Source: Coleophoma eucalyptorum
Lineage: Eukaryota; Ascomycota; Leotiomycetes; Helotiales; Dermateaceae
Direction: 5' to 3'
Assembly: GCA_026120035.1 (NCBI GenBank)
Contig: JALRME010000011.1
Location: 310,001-374,000 of the forward strand
DNA length: 64,000 nucleotides
Under the pieces are notes generated by a model. That model did no database searches, was not told the DNA's origin, and worked only from the letters and a program-made list of their open reading frames with translations. Positions within the stretch are counted from its first letter, which is position 1. Every line of letters begins with the position of its first letter. The translations under genes were made by a program, and so were the position numbers. This document shows, piece by piece, positions 22,414 to 32,915 of the stretch.

Positions 22414-23790
22414 CTATTCTAGCATCGAGGCCTGGTTTGTGTAAAGAACATCGACGACACTACTCAGCTTCTCGATAGTAGCCAATGCTGCATCATATCC
22501 CTCATCTCGCTCTGTCTCATCGAAGATGATCAGGCATCCTGCACCCTGGTCCAAGACACCAATGATAACTTTGTCAAGAATCATTTGTGACAGCTTGCGC
22601 TCGACTTGCTGTGTGTCCAATCCTACCATCTTGGCGATGTGGTCAATTTCAACGCGCGAGAAAGGCTCAATAACCTTGATGAGGTTCTGTTCCAGCATGG
22701 CATCATAAAGCCTTCGAAGATGATTGCGAATAAAGGTGTCACTTCCTAATTCATGTCTATAATCACCTAGGGCCTTCTCGTACTCCTCCAAGGACCGATT
22801 TGAGTGTGCACGAGCTACGGCTTTCATAGCCTCGAGGTTCTTGCCTGCATACTTGACTGCTTGCTTGGAGGTCATTAATTGGTTGACATCATCTGCAAGA
22901 TTCAACATGATCTTGCAAAGCAGCATGTACTGCAGCGCCGCCGTAGCCTTCTCGCCTTCGTCTTGTGTATGGTATCCATCAAGGGCCTCGATGAAGTATG
23001 AGAAAGCAGTATTGAAATCCTTATCCTCAGCGTGTAGCTTCCCAGATTGCATATCAAGACCAGCTTGCAGAAGTGGTGGTGTGTATACAGATGCTGCACT
23101 GGTTCTTGCACTCGTCAGAGCGGCTCTGCCCTTTGCTACGTTTCCTAAAGCATGATAGACTCTTGATTCAAGAAGTTGAACCTCCACAAGAACAAGCTTA
23201 TCATCCAGTCGTTTGAGCTCGCGCAGGAGACTGTTGATTAAGGTAAGAGCATCGTAGTATGACTGCTTGACCATGTAGAGAGCTACAAGACGAGTTTCGA
23301 GGTTCTGTCTGAGGAATCCGCGGCGTTCTGAGGTGGCCCATTCAATACATGACTTCGTGACTGCGATCTGGGTGTCTGTAGTATTTGGAATAGCATGGAA
23401 GAGGTCGAGGAGTTGACGGACTGTAGAAACATGCATCAGTATGTGAAGGCATGAAGATGTGTCAATAGCTCATACCTAGCTTTGCGGTTTTAGCCTTAGC
23501 AAAGGACGATAGTACTGTCCGGCTCTTCGTAATCAGATCTACTAGTTCATCTGCGTTCCTACAAAATGTCAATTACAGCCCAAATCGCTGGTTTCTTAGA
23601 TTCCCTACTTCTCATCTCGATACAGCTCCCCTAGACTAACCAGAGCAGTCTCATACTCTCGTACAGCAGCTTCCGAGTTTACTGATGGTGGTTTTGAGAT
23701 GATCTCCTTGTACTGTGTTTCTGCCTTTCTTGGATCCGTCTTGGAAAGCTTTTTAGCTTCTTGTATTCTTGCTGATTCCGCTGGTGCCAT
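22414..23790 (-). CDS. rpn6: 26S proteasome lid subunit RPN6 (PSMD11)
   Basis: Three exons, 23790-23609, 23558-23476 and 23420-22414, encode 423 residues, close to the usual length. Introns are 50 and 55 nt, and the frames join (phases 2 and 1). The start MAPAES is chosen over an upstream in-frame ATG (23835) because the RPN6 family starts there. Landmarks are RKAETQYKEIIS in the N-terminal repeats, WATSERRGFLRQNLETRL, the LVEVQLLESRVYHAL repeats, and a C-terminal PCI domain with ALGDYRHELGSD and EPFSRVEIDHIAKMVGLD. RPN6 clamps the lid to the base of the 19S particle. It is divergent from SOF1 with only 219 bp between start codons. Confidence 0.97.
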
Positions 23791-24009
23791 CTTGAGATTT
23801 GAAGTGACTGCTGTTTGTTGATGATGAAGTCGCATCAGCTCGCTCTAGGTTCCTGAGCTCAACGCGGCATGCGCTACTGGAGATAGTTTATCCGGCCCGG
23901 TCTTAGCCTTAGACCCCTGTCAAAAATTATTTTGACGATATGGATTCAGCCTTCTTTCTCCGCCAGAGTTGTCGAAGAATGGCGACGTCTGTTTAAAACT
24001 CCACACAAC
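23791..24009. promoter_or_regulatory. 219-bp bidirectional promoter of RPN6 and SOF1 with a perfect inverted repeat
   Basis: The gap between the two start codons holds GTCAAAATTATTTTGAC-type dyad symmetry at 23919-23936: 7-bp arms GTCAAAA/TTTTGAC around ATTA (the full element reads GTCAAAA ATTA TTTTGAC). The core resembles the A/T tract of the yeast ribosome-biogenesis element (RRPE), but that match is loose. I saw no canonical yeast proteasome element (GGTGGCAAA). Confidence 0.6.
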
Positions 24010-25397
24010 ATGGTATGTATCCTACTTGTTGGATACGGGATATACAACTGACTTGTCTACAGAAAATCAAGGCTCTTACCCGCGCCTCCTCGGCACAACA
24101 GACCCCAGGGTCTGATGTCTCCAGACAGCCCCGCAACCTTGATCCTGCTCTTCACCCTTTCGAGAGAGCAAGAGAGTACACGAGAGCACTCAATGCCACC
24201 AAACTTGAGCGCATGTTTGCAGCACCATTCATTGCGCAGCTAGGCAATGGTCACGTCGATGGAGTCTACAATATGGCCAAGGATCCCAACTCCCTCGAAC
24301 GATTCGCAAGTGGTAGTGGAGACGGAATCGTGAAAGTATGGGATTTAGTGAGCCGGGATGAGACGTGGAATGTTACTGCACACGAAAACATTGTTAAGGG
24401 ACTCTGTTGGACGAGAGACAAGAAGCTTTTGACATGCGCCAGCGACAGGACAATCAAGCTGTTTGATCCATACAACACCCCATCCGGATCAGTACCTACA
24501 CATACCTGGCACGGTACCAATGCATTTACAAGTCTTTCCCACCATCGCTCGAAGAACTCCTTTGCCGTGTCCTCTGGCATTATCTCTATTTACGATTTAG
24601 AACGACCAACTGCGCCTGCAGAGGAGCTTAGATGGCCCACCTCGACGGATACCATCACGAACGTTGCCTTTAACCAGACAGAAACATCTGTATTGGCATC
24701 TTGCTCTACCGACAGATCAGTTGTTCTATATGATCTCAGGACTGCTTCTCCATTGGGCAAGACTATCCTGAAATTCGCGTCCAACTCCATAGCCTGGAAT
24801 CCCATGGAAGCCTTCAATTTCGCGGTGGCCAATGAGGATCACAATGTCTATATATTTGATATGCGCAAGATGGATAGGGCACTCAATGTGCTGAAGGACC
24901 ATGTGGCGGCTGTTATGGATGTTGAGTTCAGTCCCACTGGTGAAGAGCTTGTCACTGCCTCATATGACCGTACAGTAAGACTATGGAGTCGCATGAAGGG
25001 TCACTCAAGGGACATCTACCACACGAAGCGAATGCAGCGGGTATTCTCGGCAAAATGGACTCCAGACTCCAAATACATTCTCAGCGGCAGTGATGATGGA
25101 AATATTCGGTTGTGGAGGGCTCAAGCATCGAAGAGAGAGGGTATCAAGTCTGCAAAGCACAGACAGGCTTTGGAGTACAACGAGGCATTGGCTGAAAGAT
25201 ATGCACACATGCCTGAGATTAGGAGGATTAAGCGTCACAGACACGTACCAAAGGTTGTGAAGAAGGCTGGCGAGATCAAGTCTGAGGAGTTGAAGGCAAT
25301 CAAGCGAAAGGAGGAGAACGAGCGCAAGCACACTAAAAAGCAATTTCAACGAAGACAGAATGAACGGGAGAAGATGGTTCTGGCTGCGGAAAAGTAA
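24010..25397 (+). CDS. sof1: SOF1 (DCAF13) WD40 ribosome-biogenesis factor
   Basis: Two exons: the first is only the initiator ATG (24010-24012) and the second is 24063-25397, for 445 residues. The 50-nt intron starts GTATGT and ends CTACAG, giving M-KIKALTRASS, the expected family N-terminus. Seven-bladed WD40 content includes GSGDGIVKVWDL, TCASDRTIKLFDP, ASCSTDRSVVLYDL, TASYDRTVRLWS and SGSDDGNIRLWR. The Sof1-specific tail follows: KHRQALEYNEALAERYAHMP and a lysine-rich C-terminus. SOF1 is part of the U3 snoRNP/SSU processome needed for 18S rRNA maturation in the nucleolus. Confidence 0.97.
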
Positions 25398-26832
25398 TAT
25401 ATTTAGTTGTGTGGGCAGGTCTTTGGCGTTTGCGGTCTGGAGGCATTGCAGGCGCAGGGAAAATTGCTGAAATTTGGGATACCTGGTTGGACTTTCCTTA
25501 GCTATTGATACTGGCTTCTATAAATCAATTTATAGCACATCCTGCAAACTTGTATCCATTCCAATCATCAAGGCGTGTGTTGTTCTGGTGGTTATGGTGT
25601 CTCAACATATTATCACCACATCTTTAATTTTGACGTTCTGACATTTGTTCGTGACATTGCACGGTGCAAGCCTTGGTTCTTGGATAAACGGCAGCTGGTT
25701 AGATCAATTAGTGAGCACATCTTCACATTGTTGATATGTTGTTGAACATCAGCATAACTAGTATGGCATCCATGCCGGCAGGGTAGGGTACAGCCACTGG
25801 TCTGTTGACCCGGCTATAGGTAAAGGGAGGTTCGAATTAGTGCGAGGTCACTTGTTCCCTTTTGACGTCTATATTTCTATGCCTAGACCATGCTGCTGTG
25901 CTGAATTGGTAAATATATTCAATCCAGCTAAGCGAGCGGCCAACTGGGGGGGGGGGGTTGGCTTATAAGCGACGTGCAATATAGGCCATTGAGACCTACC
26001 TAAATTAAATGATTGTGTTGGGATTAATTGTTAGAGATTTGCCACTTCAGTTCTTACTTTTGAGACAGTCACTCTGCAGGTAAGAGAAAGCCAGCCTTGT
26101 TTTATGAGTCCAGGTAAGGTACCTTAGATTTGCAAATTAGAGCTTCTCTGATATTTAAAATCAAGTACGGGAGAAATTTTCAGGATCAAGAAAGCGTTCC
26201 ATGCTATTTCCACGTAGGTTATTACTTCATTATCTACAATCTGATAATTGAGTTGATGTTAATGTGAAGCTTAGTAAGATTGGGGATCTATTTCCTTCTC
26301 GAGATGGAGCCGTTACAATATTTGATTCAGCCATTACCAGATATACAGGGGAGCTGTCTTTGCATATTGAGCAGATGGGCACTGGGCACTATTCTGGTGG
26401 ATTGAAGTTGTTATTACTGCTAAGTTGTAACAACAATTCCTAGCGGGTTCCTATTGTAGGGAGCTTAATGACATGGAAAGAAGTCAGCGAAGTTATTGCT
26501 ATGGCAGAGAACATATGGCATGTCTTGGATTACAAAGCATAAATGGAGCCATCAGCCACGGCAAACCAGTCCGTCCCATCAAGTAAGTGGTCGCGTGCAT
26601 AATCACCTCGCATGAGAAACTCGTGCCAGGCAAAAACAAAAATCTCGGTTGTACGATGTCTTCAGTAGCACGATTCCAGTACAACATTGACTCAAACAAG
26701 GACCGATATTGGGGTATCACATTACAATAGAACGTCCTTCTGACCATTATGCATCCTACCAACGCCCTAGAAATGCAGGACCCAATAACTCCCCGAAAAC
26801 GTTTCCTGAACTTCCTTAAACATAAAAGCACA
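25398..26832. other. 1.4-kb gap between converging SOF1 and RPC9 genes
   Basis: No supported ORF on either strand. It contains a 12-G homopolymer at 25946-25957 and A/T-rich sequence beyond it. The frame at 26499-26900 on the minus strand overlaps the RPC9 3' end and looks spurious. A non-coding RNA is possible but there is no positive evidence. Confidence 0.5.
25946..25957 (+). repeat. Homopolymer run of 12 G
   Basis: Twelve consecutive G residues in the SOF1-RPC9 gap. Length may be affected by sequencing or assembly error. Confidence 0.9.
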
Positions 26833-27488
26833 CTATTCCTCGACAACCTCCATTTCCGTACTTGCCTGAGCATCTTCTGCTTGCTTGGCCTCCTTTGCAT
26901 CAGTCATCGCTTGCTTGTTGGCCTCGACATCTGGCCTCCCAAGGATTTCCACAACAGCACTGACAAGCTCATACTGCGTTTCTTCCTCAGGAAACCGTAG
27001 ATCTAGCTCTTGAATGATGACATTAAGTCCCTCCAGATTGGTTGGCCGAATGTTCATCAACATGAGAAGTTCAGCCTTGGTGAGATCGTAAGAACGCAGT
27101 CGTTCCATCAGCTTTCTGATCGTGTTCTCATCATATGGAATTGGCTTGGATGCGAGTGGCGATGGGGCCTCTTCCAAATATTCAATGATCTGAAAGGATC
27201 AGCCACATATCATGCTATGGGCATTGATTGAAAACCCACCTCTCTAACAACAGTCTCTAGGTTACCAGGCCTTCTGGTAACATCCTTGATAGCATTGCGC
27301 AGGTCAAAGGTTTCTGAGCTCGTCATTTGCCCAGACTTTCCCGTTCTTTTTCTCTTGGCATCATTTTCTTTTCTCAGTCTTTTCTCCGTCGATTTCTTCA
27401 GCGTTGCGTGCTTCTCGTTTTGGCTCTTCAAGTGCTCGTATACCTCAAAGTTGGTCAAGATCGCTGACTGAGCCTCGAGGATCTTCAT
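26833..27488 (-). CDS. rpc17: RNA polymerase III subunit RPC9 (Rpc17, CGRP-RCP/Rpb4-like)
   Basis: Two exons, 27488-27240 and 27189-26833, encode 201 residues. The 50-nt intron (GTGGGT..TTTCAG) joins TVVRE to IIEYLEEAPS in frame. The N-terminus MKILEAQSAILTNFEVYEHL is characteristic of RPC9, where it contacts Rpc25. The HRDC/Rpb4-like helical region is after the splice: IRKLMERLRSYDLTKAELLMLMN, RPTNLEGLNVIIQELDLRF. An acidic tail (VEANKQ to EVVEE) ends the protein. A lysine-rich insert lies at about residues 28-50. RPC9 forms the stalk of Pol III with Rpc25 and helps initiation of tRNA and 5S genes. It is divergent from PRS1. Confidence 0.93.
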
Positions 27489-27921
27489 GTTGATTTATAG
27501 CTGGCAGCACGTCGAAATGCTCGAGATCACGATTTGTTGTGGGCTGTCTTCATGTGCTCTTGCATGAAATTTAGGCGGGGTAGAGATTCTGCCGATTCCG
27601 TCGCCAAAGACGGCTAGCGCATTCACCAATCGAAGCTAATCGCTCTCAAACTTGAGGTTTTTTTGACCGTTGCTCTACTCGGAGACTTATGAGCTTTTGC
27701 TCTCTCCTACTCTACAAATGATCTTCGATCAATCAAACCATTTCAAACCTCTTGCAACCCCTTAAGCAGATCAATTCTTACCCCAATACCATTTTTATCT
27801 ATCCTTCCCCAGATTTGAGACTTGCCGCGGCTGCAACCCACTTTGTCACTCCCGTCTGCTATCGATACGAAAATATTCCATCAAGAACTTCATTTTCTTC
27901 GAGCAAAAGACAGAAGCAGAT
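27489..27921. promoter_or_regulatory. Bidirectional promoter of RPC9 and PRS1
   Basis: 433 bp between start codons. The PRS1 side is CT-rich with ATTTCAAACC-type leader sequence. A GGTTTTTTTGACC stretch lies at about 27656-27668. No named element is assigned. Confidence 0.5.
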
Positions 27922-29336
27922 ATGGTTCGGAATATTGTTGTTCTCGGAGGCAACTCCCACCCACAACTCGTCGAGACCATCTGCAATACCCTCGGTGTCC
28001 CTCCTTGCAACAGAATTCTCAAAAAGTTCTCAGTTGGGGAGAGCCGACTGGAGATCCAGGACTCTGTGCGAGGAAAGGATGTCTACATCATCCAGTCTGG
28101 TGGCGGCAAGGTCAACGACCACTTTGTTGACCTATGCATCATGATATCAGCCTGCAAGACTGGTTCTGCAAAGCGTGTCACGGCAGTTCTCCCTCTCTTT
28201 CCATACTCAAGGCAGCCCGACCTTCCTTATAATAAGGTTGGTGCACCGCTCACGAAAGCTCCAACCGACATCAACCGAAATGACTTCACCTTTGAGAGCC
28301 GACCTTCAACACCCGGTCCAGGACGGCCCCAGACCTCGAATCTGACAAACGGTAATGGTATGGAGAAGTTGCAGAAAAAGCTTGGCAAAGCTTCCCTCGA
28401 AGAACAGAATGGAATCATTCCATACCACCAGAGAGACATGTCCAACGGTGTTACACCAAGACGAAACGATGCAGCCGAATCCATGCAATTGCTGAATGGA
28501 AGAGCGCGCGATAACTCTACATCCTCTCAGGCGCCGCCTGTTCCCGCATTCACAACCCATGACTACGAGAACCCTGCCTTCCTCCCCAATGCCTCGAACA
28601 ACTTCTTTCAAGCAAAGCCAGGATACAAGCAGTGGGTGGCACAAGCTGGAACTCTTGTGGCAGATCTCTTGACATGTGCTGGAGCCGACCATGTTATCAC
28701 CATGGATTTACACGATCCCCAATACCAAGGCTTCTTCGATATCCCTGTTGACAATCTGTACGGCATGCCGCTTCTGAAGAAGTACATTCAGAAGAACATC
28801 CCGGAGTTTAGAGATGCAGTCATCGTCAGCCCTGACGCAGGAGGAGCAAAGAGAGCCACAGCAATTGCGGATGGTTTGAACGTGGACTTTGCTTTGATTC
28901 ACAAGGTAACAACTTCTCTTAACTCTAAATGTTGCGCGCACTCATATACCCTTAGGAACGTCGACCCACTCGAATCACGGACCGGCAAAACGCTACGATG
29001 ATGCTTGTGGGAGATGTTTCCAACAGAGTTGCTATTCTCGTAGATGATCTGGCAGACACTTCCAACACCATAACAAGAGCAGCGAAGCTCTTGAAGAAAG
29101 AAGGGGCCACCTACGTCTACGCTTTGATTACACACGGCGTACTTAGTGGTGATGCCATTGCTCGTATCAATGCTTCGGCCCTCGACAAAGTGATTGTCAC
29201 CAACAGTGTGCCTCAAGACGAGCATCGACGACTGTGCCCGAAGCTTGAAGTTCTCGACATCGGATCCGTCTTCGCTGAAGCCATCCGCCGAGTCCACCAC
29301 GGAGAATCCATCTCGGTATTGTTTCAATACGATTAG
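27922..29336 (+). CDS. prs1: Ribose-phosphate pyrophosphokinase (PRS1-type PRPP synthetase)
   Basis: Two exons, 27922-28905 and 28956-29336, encode 454 residues. The 50-nt intron joins IHK to [10 protein letters not shown]. It makes PRPP from ribose-5-phosphate and ATP for purine, pyrimidine, His and Trp synthesis. Landmarks are [29 protein letters not shown], the metal-binding loop [32 protein letters not shown], and the PRPP loop [14 protein letters not shown] at about 354-367. Compared with the canonical enzyme, about 130 residues (roughly 101-234) are inserted after YSRQ. The insert is low-complexity and replaces the canonical DKKD-SRAPI segment. Yeast Prs1 and Prs5 carry comparable non-homologous insertions and work in hetero-oligomers, so a partner subunit is expected elsewhere in the genome. 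Confidence 0.95.
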
Positions 29337-30030
29337 ATAGACGGAGTTTCGAGATCATGTTTTACTATTTCTGGGTGTGTTCTTGCATCTGTGTTGGCGT
29401 TTTCAGGAGACTCTTTATACTCATCTTGGGAATGGTGCCTCATTGGATGAGCACAGCGCTTCACAAGCAAGCAATCCCATGGATGAGCCAGATACTTTGC
29501 TATACCCGTACAGATAACCGCGAAGCGGTGTCCAACTGACCTTTCTTTTCTGGGGAGGCATGGCAAAGAACACTAGACATACTACCAAGAAGATCTCTAG
29601 GATCTACTTCCCTCCCTCTCTTGGACTTGACGCTTTCCCCCAAGTGCTGGACTATAAGGCGTGGAGGCGCGTTTCTGTTTATTCTCGCAGGATGAGTCCG
29701 TTAGAGGGCGAATATAGGCGAATGATTTCAGCTTCTTACTTGTTGTGCCACCCTCTCGTGACTGTGACTAGTTTGATTGCCAGATGAAAGTATCAAGGAC
29801 GGATATGCTGTGTCTCCGTGCTCCGTCGCCGTTCGTTTATCTCGTGAAGATCGAAATCTGCACGAGAGAGCACCTCCACAGTTAGGCTTTTCAAGCCCTG
29901 ACTCTAATCCCTCCCGACAATCGAGAAGCAAACAAAACAATCCTCTCGCGTTCAGAAGCAGACCATTGGGTCACTTCGGCTCAGGATCTCTCAGTTTGCC
30001 TAACACTGCTGTGTTAAGTGAGGGATGGTG

Positions 30031-30050
30031 TGCTATGCTATGCTATGCTA
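30031..30050 (+). repeat. (TGCTA)4 microsatellite
   Basis: Four perfect tandem units of TGCTA in the PRS1-PhiA gap. Confidence 0.95.
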
Positions 30051-31900
30051 TGTTGCTAATGCGGGCTGTGTTTGTGCATCCTTCGTTTCATGTTTAGAGG
30101 ATCAGCTCATATGATGGGATGAACATGCTTTTTAACTGGACGGAAGGAAGGGACGCTGAAAAGGAAGGGTTAAAGTGTTGTGATCGACACTAGAGGTGGG
30201 TGGGAGCCACAGGATCAGGAATGGATTTTCATGAACTGGTTGGAATGATGAGAAATGAGAAAGTGAAAGAGTGGGAAGACTGGGAGTTGGAGGGGTTGGA
30301 GTGACTTCATGCTGGTTGTACAGTAGTCCCCTCGTACAGCGTAAGCGTAGAACTTCCAAGAATAGCCCCAAATGGATAGTCATCGAGCGTGCTGTCCTAT
30401 CTCAGCGCGCAACAATGATTTCTGCCGCAACCATTCAGTCGTGCAAGCGAGATAAACGATATTTCCGACCATTAGCATCATGAACACGAGAAAGGATCTA
30501 CAAAGTATGTGTGCCGAGTCGGAAGACAAGACGAGATACAATAGTACAGTGCCACAATTGCCAACAAGCTTTTCCATCCATCTTCTCCGGGCGACTTGTC
30601 TGTCACTCGGCGACCATCATTCAAGGCTCAAGGAAGAGTCGTTCAGGTCTCCTCCACCGGTTAGTTGGCAGCAACTCGAGGCGGCTAGGGATTTCAGGAC
30701 GTCATGTCCTTGCATAGCTTGAAGAATGAGGCTGAGGTTCTCCGTGTAGTGCCAGCAACGCTACTTGAGATGCCGAGGTGGCCCATCCATCGGCTGTTGT
30801 TACTGTTCGTCGTCTAGCAATGCAGCTTGTTGCCCTTACCGTCGGCGGCAGGTCTTCAGCATCGAGGGTCATGATGGCATTGGGACGAATGCATACATCG
30901 CCAAGAGAAAAAACGCCACCAAAGTACCAGAGATATGATATGAGTGAGGAGTTGTACTGTACCTGAAAACCCTGTCGGGAACCACCGGGAATATTTGGAT
31001 TGAGTTGGGTCGGCACTTTCTTGAAACAAGGTCATTTTGTCTCCTATGCCCTTGTAAGCTTAATCCTATCCGCCCGCAGCCCTGCCTCGTTTTGCCTCTC
31101 TCACTTTCCCCTCTCTATGCCATACCATGCCATTTCTTTCTGGTCTACCGACCTTCTCTACTGTACAAATGAGATGATGCACGGTACCGGCCCGCAGTTC
31201 TCCTTTCGCATGGTTGAAGGGCGGGCTGTGCTCCCGTATGACCTCCAAAGCATTCATTCAGGACTGACACTGCAGGAGCCTCACTGGCCTAATCCAGTGT
31301 GGGCGAGGGCAAAGAAGGATTCGATTCATTCATTGTCTTGGGCTGTAGGGTTTGACCAACTCCGGCAGGTTCGGGGAAGCACCTCCTGAAGGAGTTCGTT
31401 TGTAGAAGGGCTCCCTTGTGTAGTGTCCCGTTCTGTTGTTTTGTTTTCTGCCTTGCTGCTCCTGTCGGCTCAGTTCATCTCTGCAAAAAATGCCAAGCGA
31501 TGTATAAACGGTATACGATGTGGGGTAAAAAGCAAAGACAGTGGGCATTCCTGTCCAGCCATCCTGCGAGGCTCCGAACTTTGCTGCCGTACGGTACAGC
31601 AGCGTGCCCCCTTTTCCCATAGCTCCATAATTCTGCTGTTGTTTTGCCCATTGATGTCATAGCAACATGCTGGGATCGACGGGGTGTTGAATACGAGAAA
31701 ACCCTCTTTTTCTGGGGCACCGATGGCATATGATGCTGAGCCAAGCTTTCTTCCTTTGTGTGTGGCTGAGAGGGATGCATCAACCACCAAACGACCAATC
31801 GTCAGCGCCCGGAAGAAAAGAAAGCATTCAGCGCCATCCTGTCCACTGGCCTATATTGATCGGCAGTCAAGGATATCGGGCTTCCCAATCTCAAGGTCAG

Positions 31901-31909
31901 TATATAAGA
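31901..31909 (+). promoter_or_regulatory. TATA box of the PhiA-like gene
   Basis: TATATAAGA lies 126 bp before the ATG at 32035, in the expected position for a strong TATA-driven promoter. Confidence 0.6.
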
Positions 31910-32034
31910 TTCAGGTAGGAACCTCACTTTTGGTTTTTGGTTCATCATAATCAGCCTCTTCAGTCGTTCAGCACTCTTACTACATCTGCAATAACCTAAT
32001 CAACCAACATTCGCTTTTAACAATTTCAATCAAG

Positions 32035-32673
32035 ATGTTCTGCAAGACTCTCCTCGCTTCCGCCCTCGCTGGCCTTGCCATCGCTGCTCCAGCTACTATT
32101 GCTCAGCGCCAAGATGCCTCATATTTCTCTGCCATTGCCGTTCACTCCACGAGCGCCGTCCACCTCCAAAGCATCAACGCCAACGGAGGAAAGTTCTGGG
32201 TTGGTGCTGAGAAGCCAACTTCATCCTATTGCCCACTCAGCTCTGGCTGCCCAGGTAAATTTTGATAAGTTTCCCTCGATATGAGACAACGGCTAATCCA
32301 AACCTCAGCTGGTAACATCACCGCTTTCGGTGCCGGTAGTGGAACTCTCTCTTTGAGCGTTGAGGTCCCAGGTGGTCAACAGGTCTACGTCGACCCATCC
32401 GGAGCCCTCTCTTTCACCGTCGCTCATTCTGCTTCCATGCCCGCCGGTAGCCAAACCGCTCCTTTCACCTACACTCCCGCCACCAGCACCCAGACGGTCG
32501 GCTCCCTTACATTCGGCAACGGTACCCAAGGGTTCTTCGCTTGCCCAGACGATGCTGTCTCCGCTTGGCAAGTGTATGTCTTCAGTGCTGGAAGCAACAG
32601 CACTTCCAACTGCATTGGCATTGGCATGTCCACTGTCAACGAGGTTGGCGTTGCTGCTTGGGAGTACGCTTAA
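32035..32673 (+). CDS. PhiA-like secreted cell wall protein
   Basis: Two exons, 32035-32254 and 32309-32673, encode 194 residues. The 54-nt intron starts GTAAAT and ends CTCAG; phase 1. A signal peptide is clear (MFCKTLLASALAGLAIAAPA). Mature protein landmarks match Aspergillus PhiA and related IgE-binding cell wall proteins: HLQSINANGGKFWVG, a Cys pair around YCPLSSGCP, LSLSVEVPGGQQVYVDPSGA, and FFACP, with a final NCIGIGMSTV and AAWEYA. PhiA in Aspergillus is a cell wall protein needed for normal phialide formation. The role here is inferred only by family. Putative N-glycosylation sites (NIT, NGT, NST) are visible. Confidence 0.88.
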
Positions 32674-32915
32674 GCGTGTCACTCTTCAGACATGAGATGA
32701 GTAGAAGTGCATTGCATTGCATTGGCGTGCAGGGAATACCGTTAATTCTGTTGCTGGTTTCCCTTTTCTATGTATAAATTGTCATTGTACCGGCGCAGGA
32801 AAATCATAATCGGGGCATACCTTTTTCACCATCAAGTTAGATACACACTCGTTTATGAAATATAGAAAAGTTCAAGAAAAAGACCTTACAAATTTGAAAT
32901 CATTTCTCGTGAATA

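Larger units (their letters stand above)
29337..32034. promoter_or_regulatory. 2.7-kb gap: PRS1 3' flank and long upstream region of the PhiA-like gene
   Basis: No supported gene. It contains (TGCTA)4 at 30031-30050. Close to the PhiA-like gene there is a CCAAT at 31795-31799 and a TATATAAGA at 31901-31909, about 130 bp upstream of the ATG. The leader is pyrimidine- and A-rich without G-rich stretches. A long regulatory region is common for highly expressed secreted proteins; this is inference. Confidence 0.55.

Noticed and set aside
25840..25880. GGTTCGAATT resembling a tRNA box B
   Set aside because: The flanks do not pair as a T stem, and no box A or acceptor stem is found at the right distance.
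30480..31950. Several overlapping small frames in the PRS1-PhiA gap
   Set aside because: None has a recognisable motif or plausible splice structure. Both strands show similar short frames.
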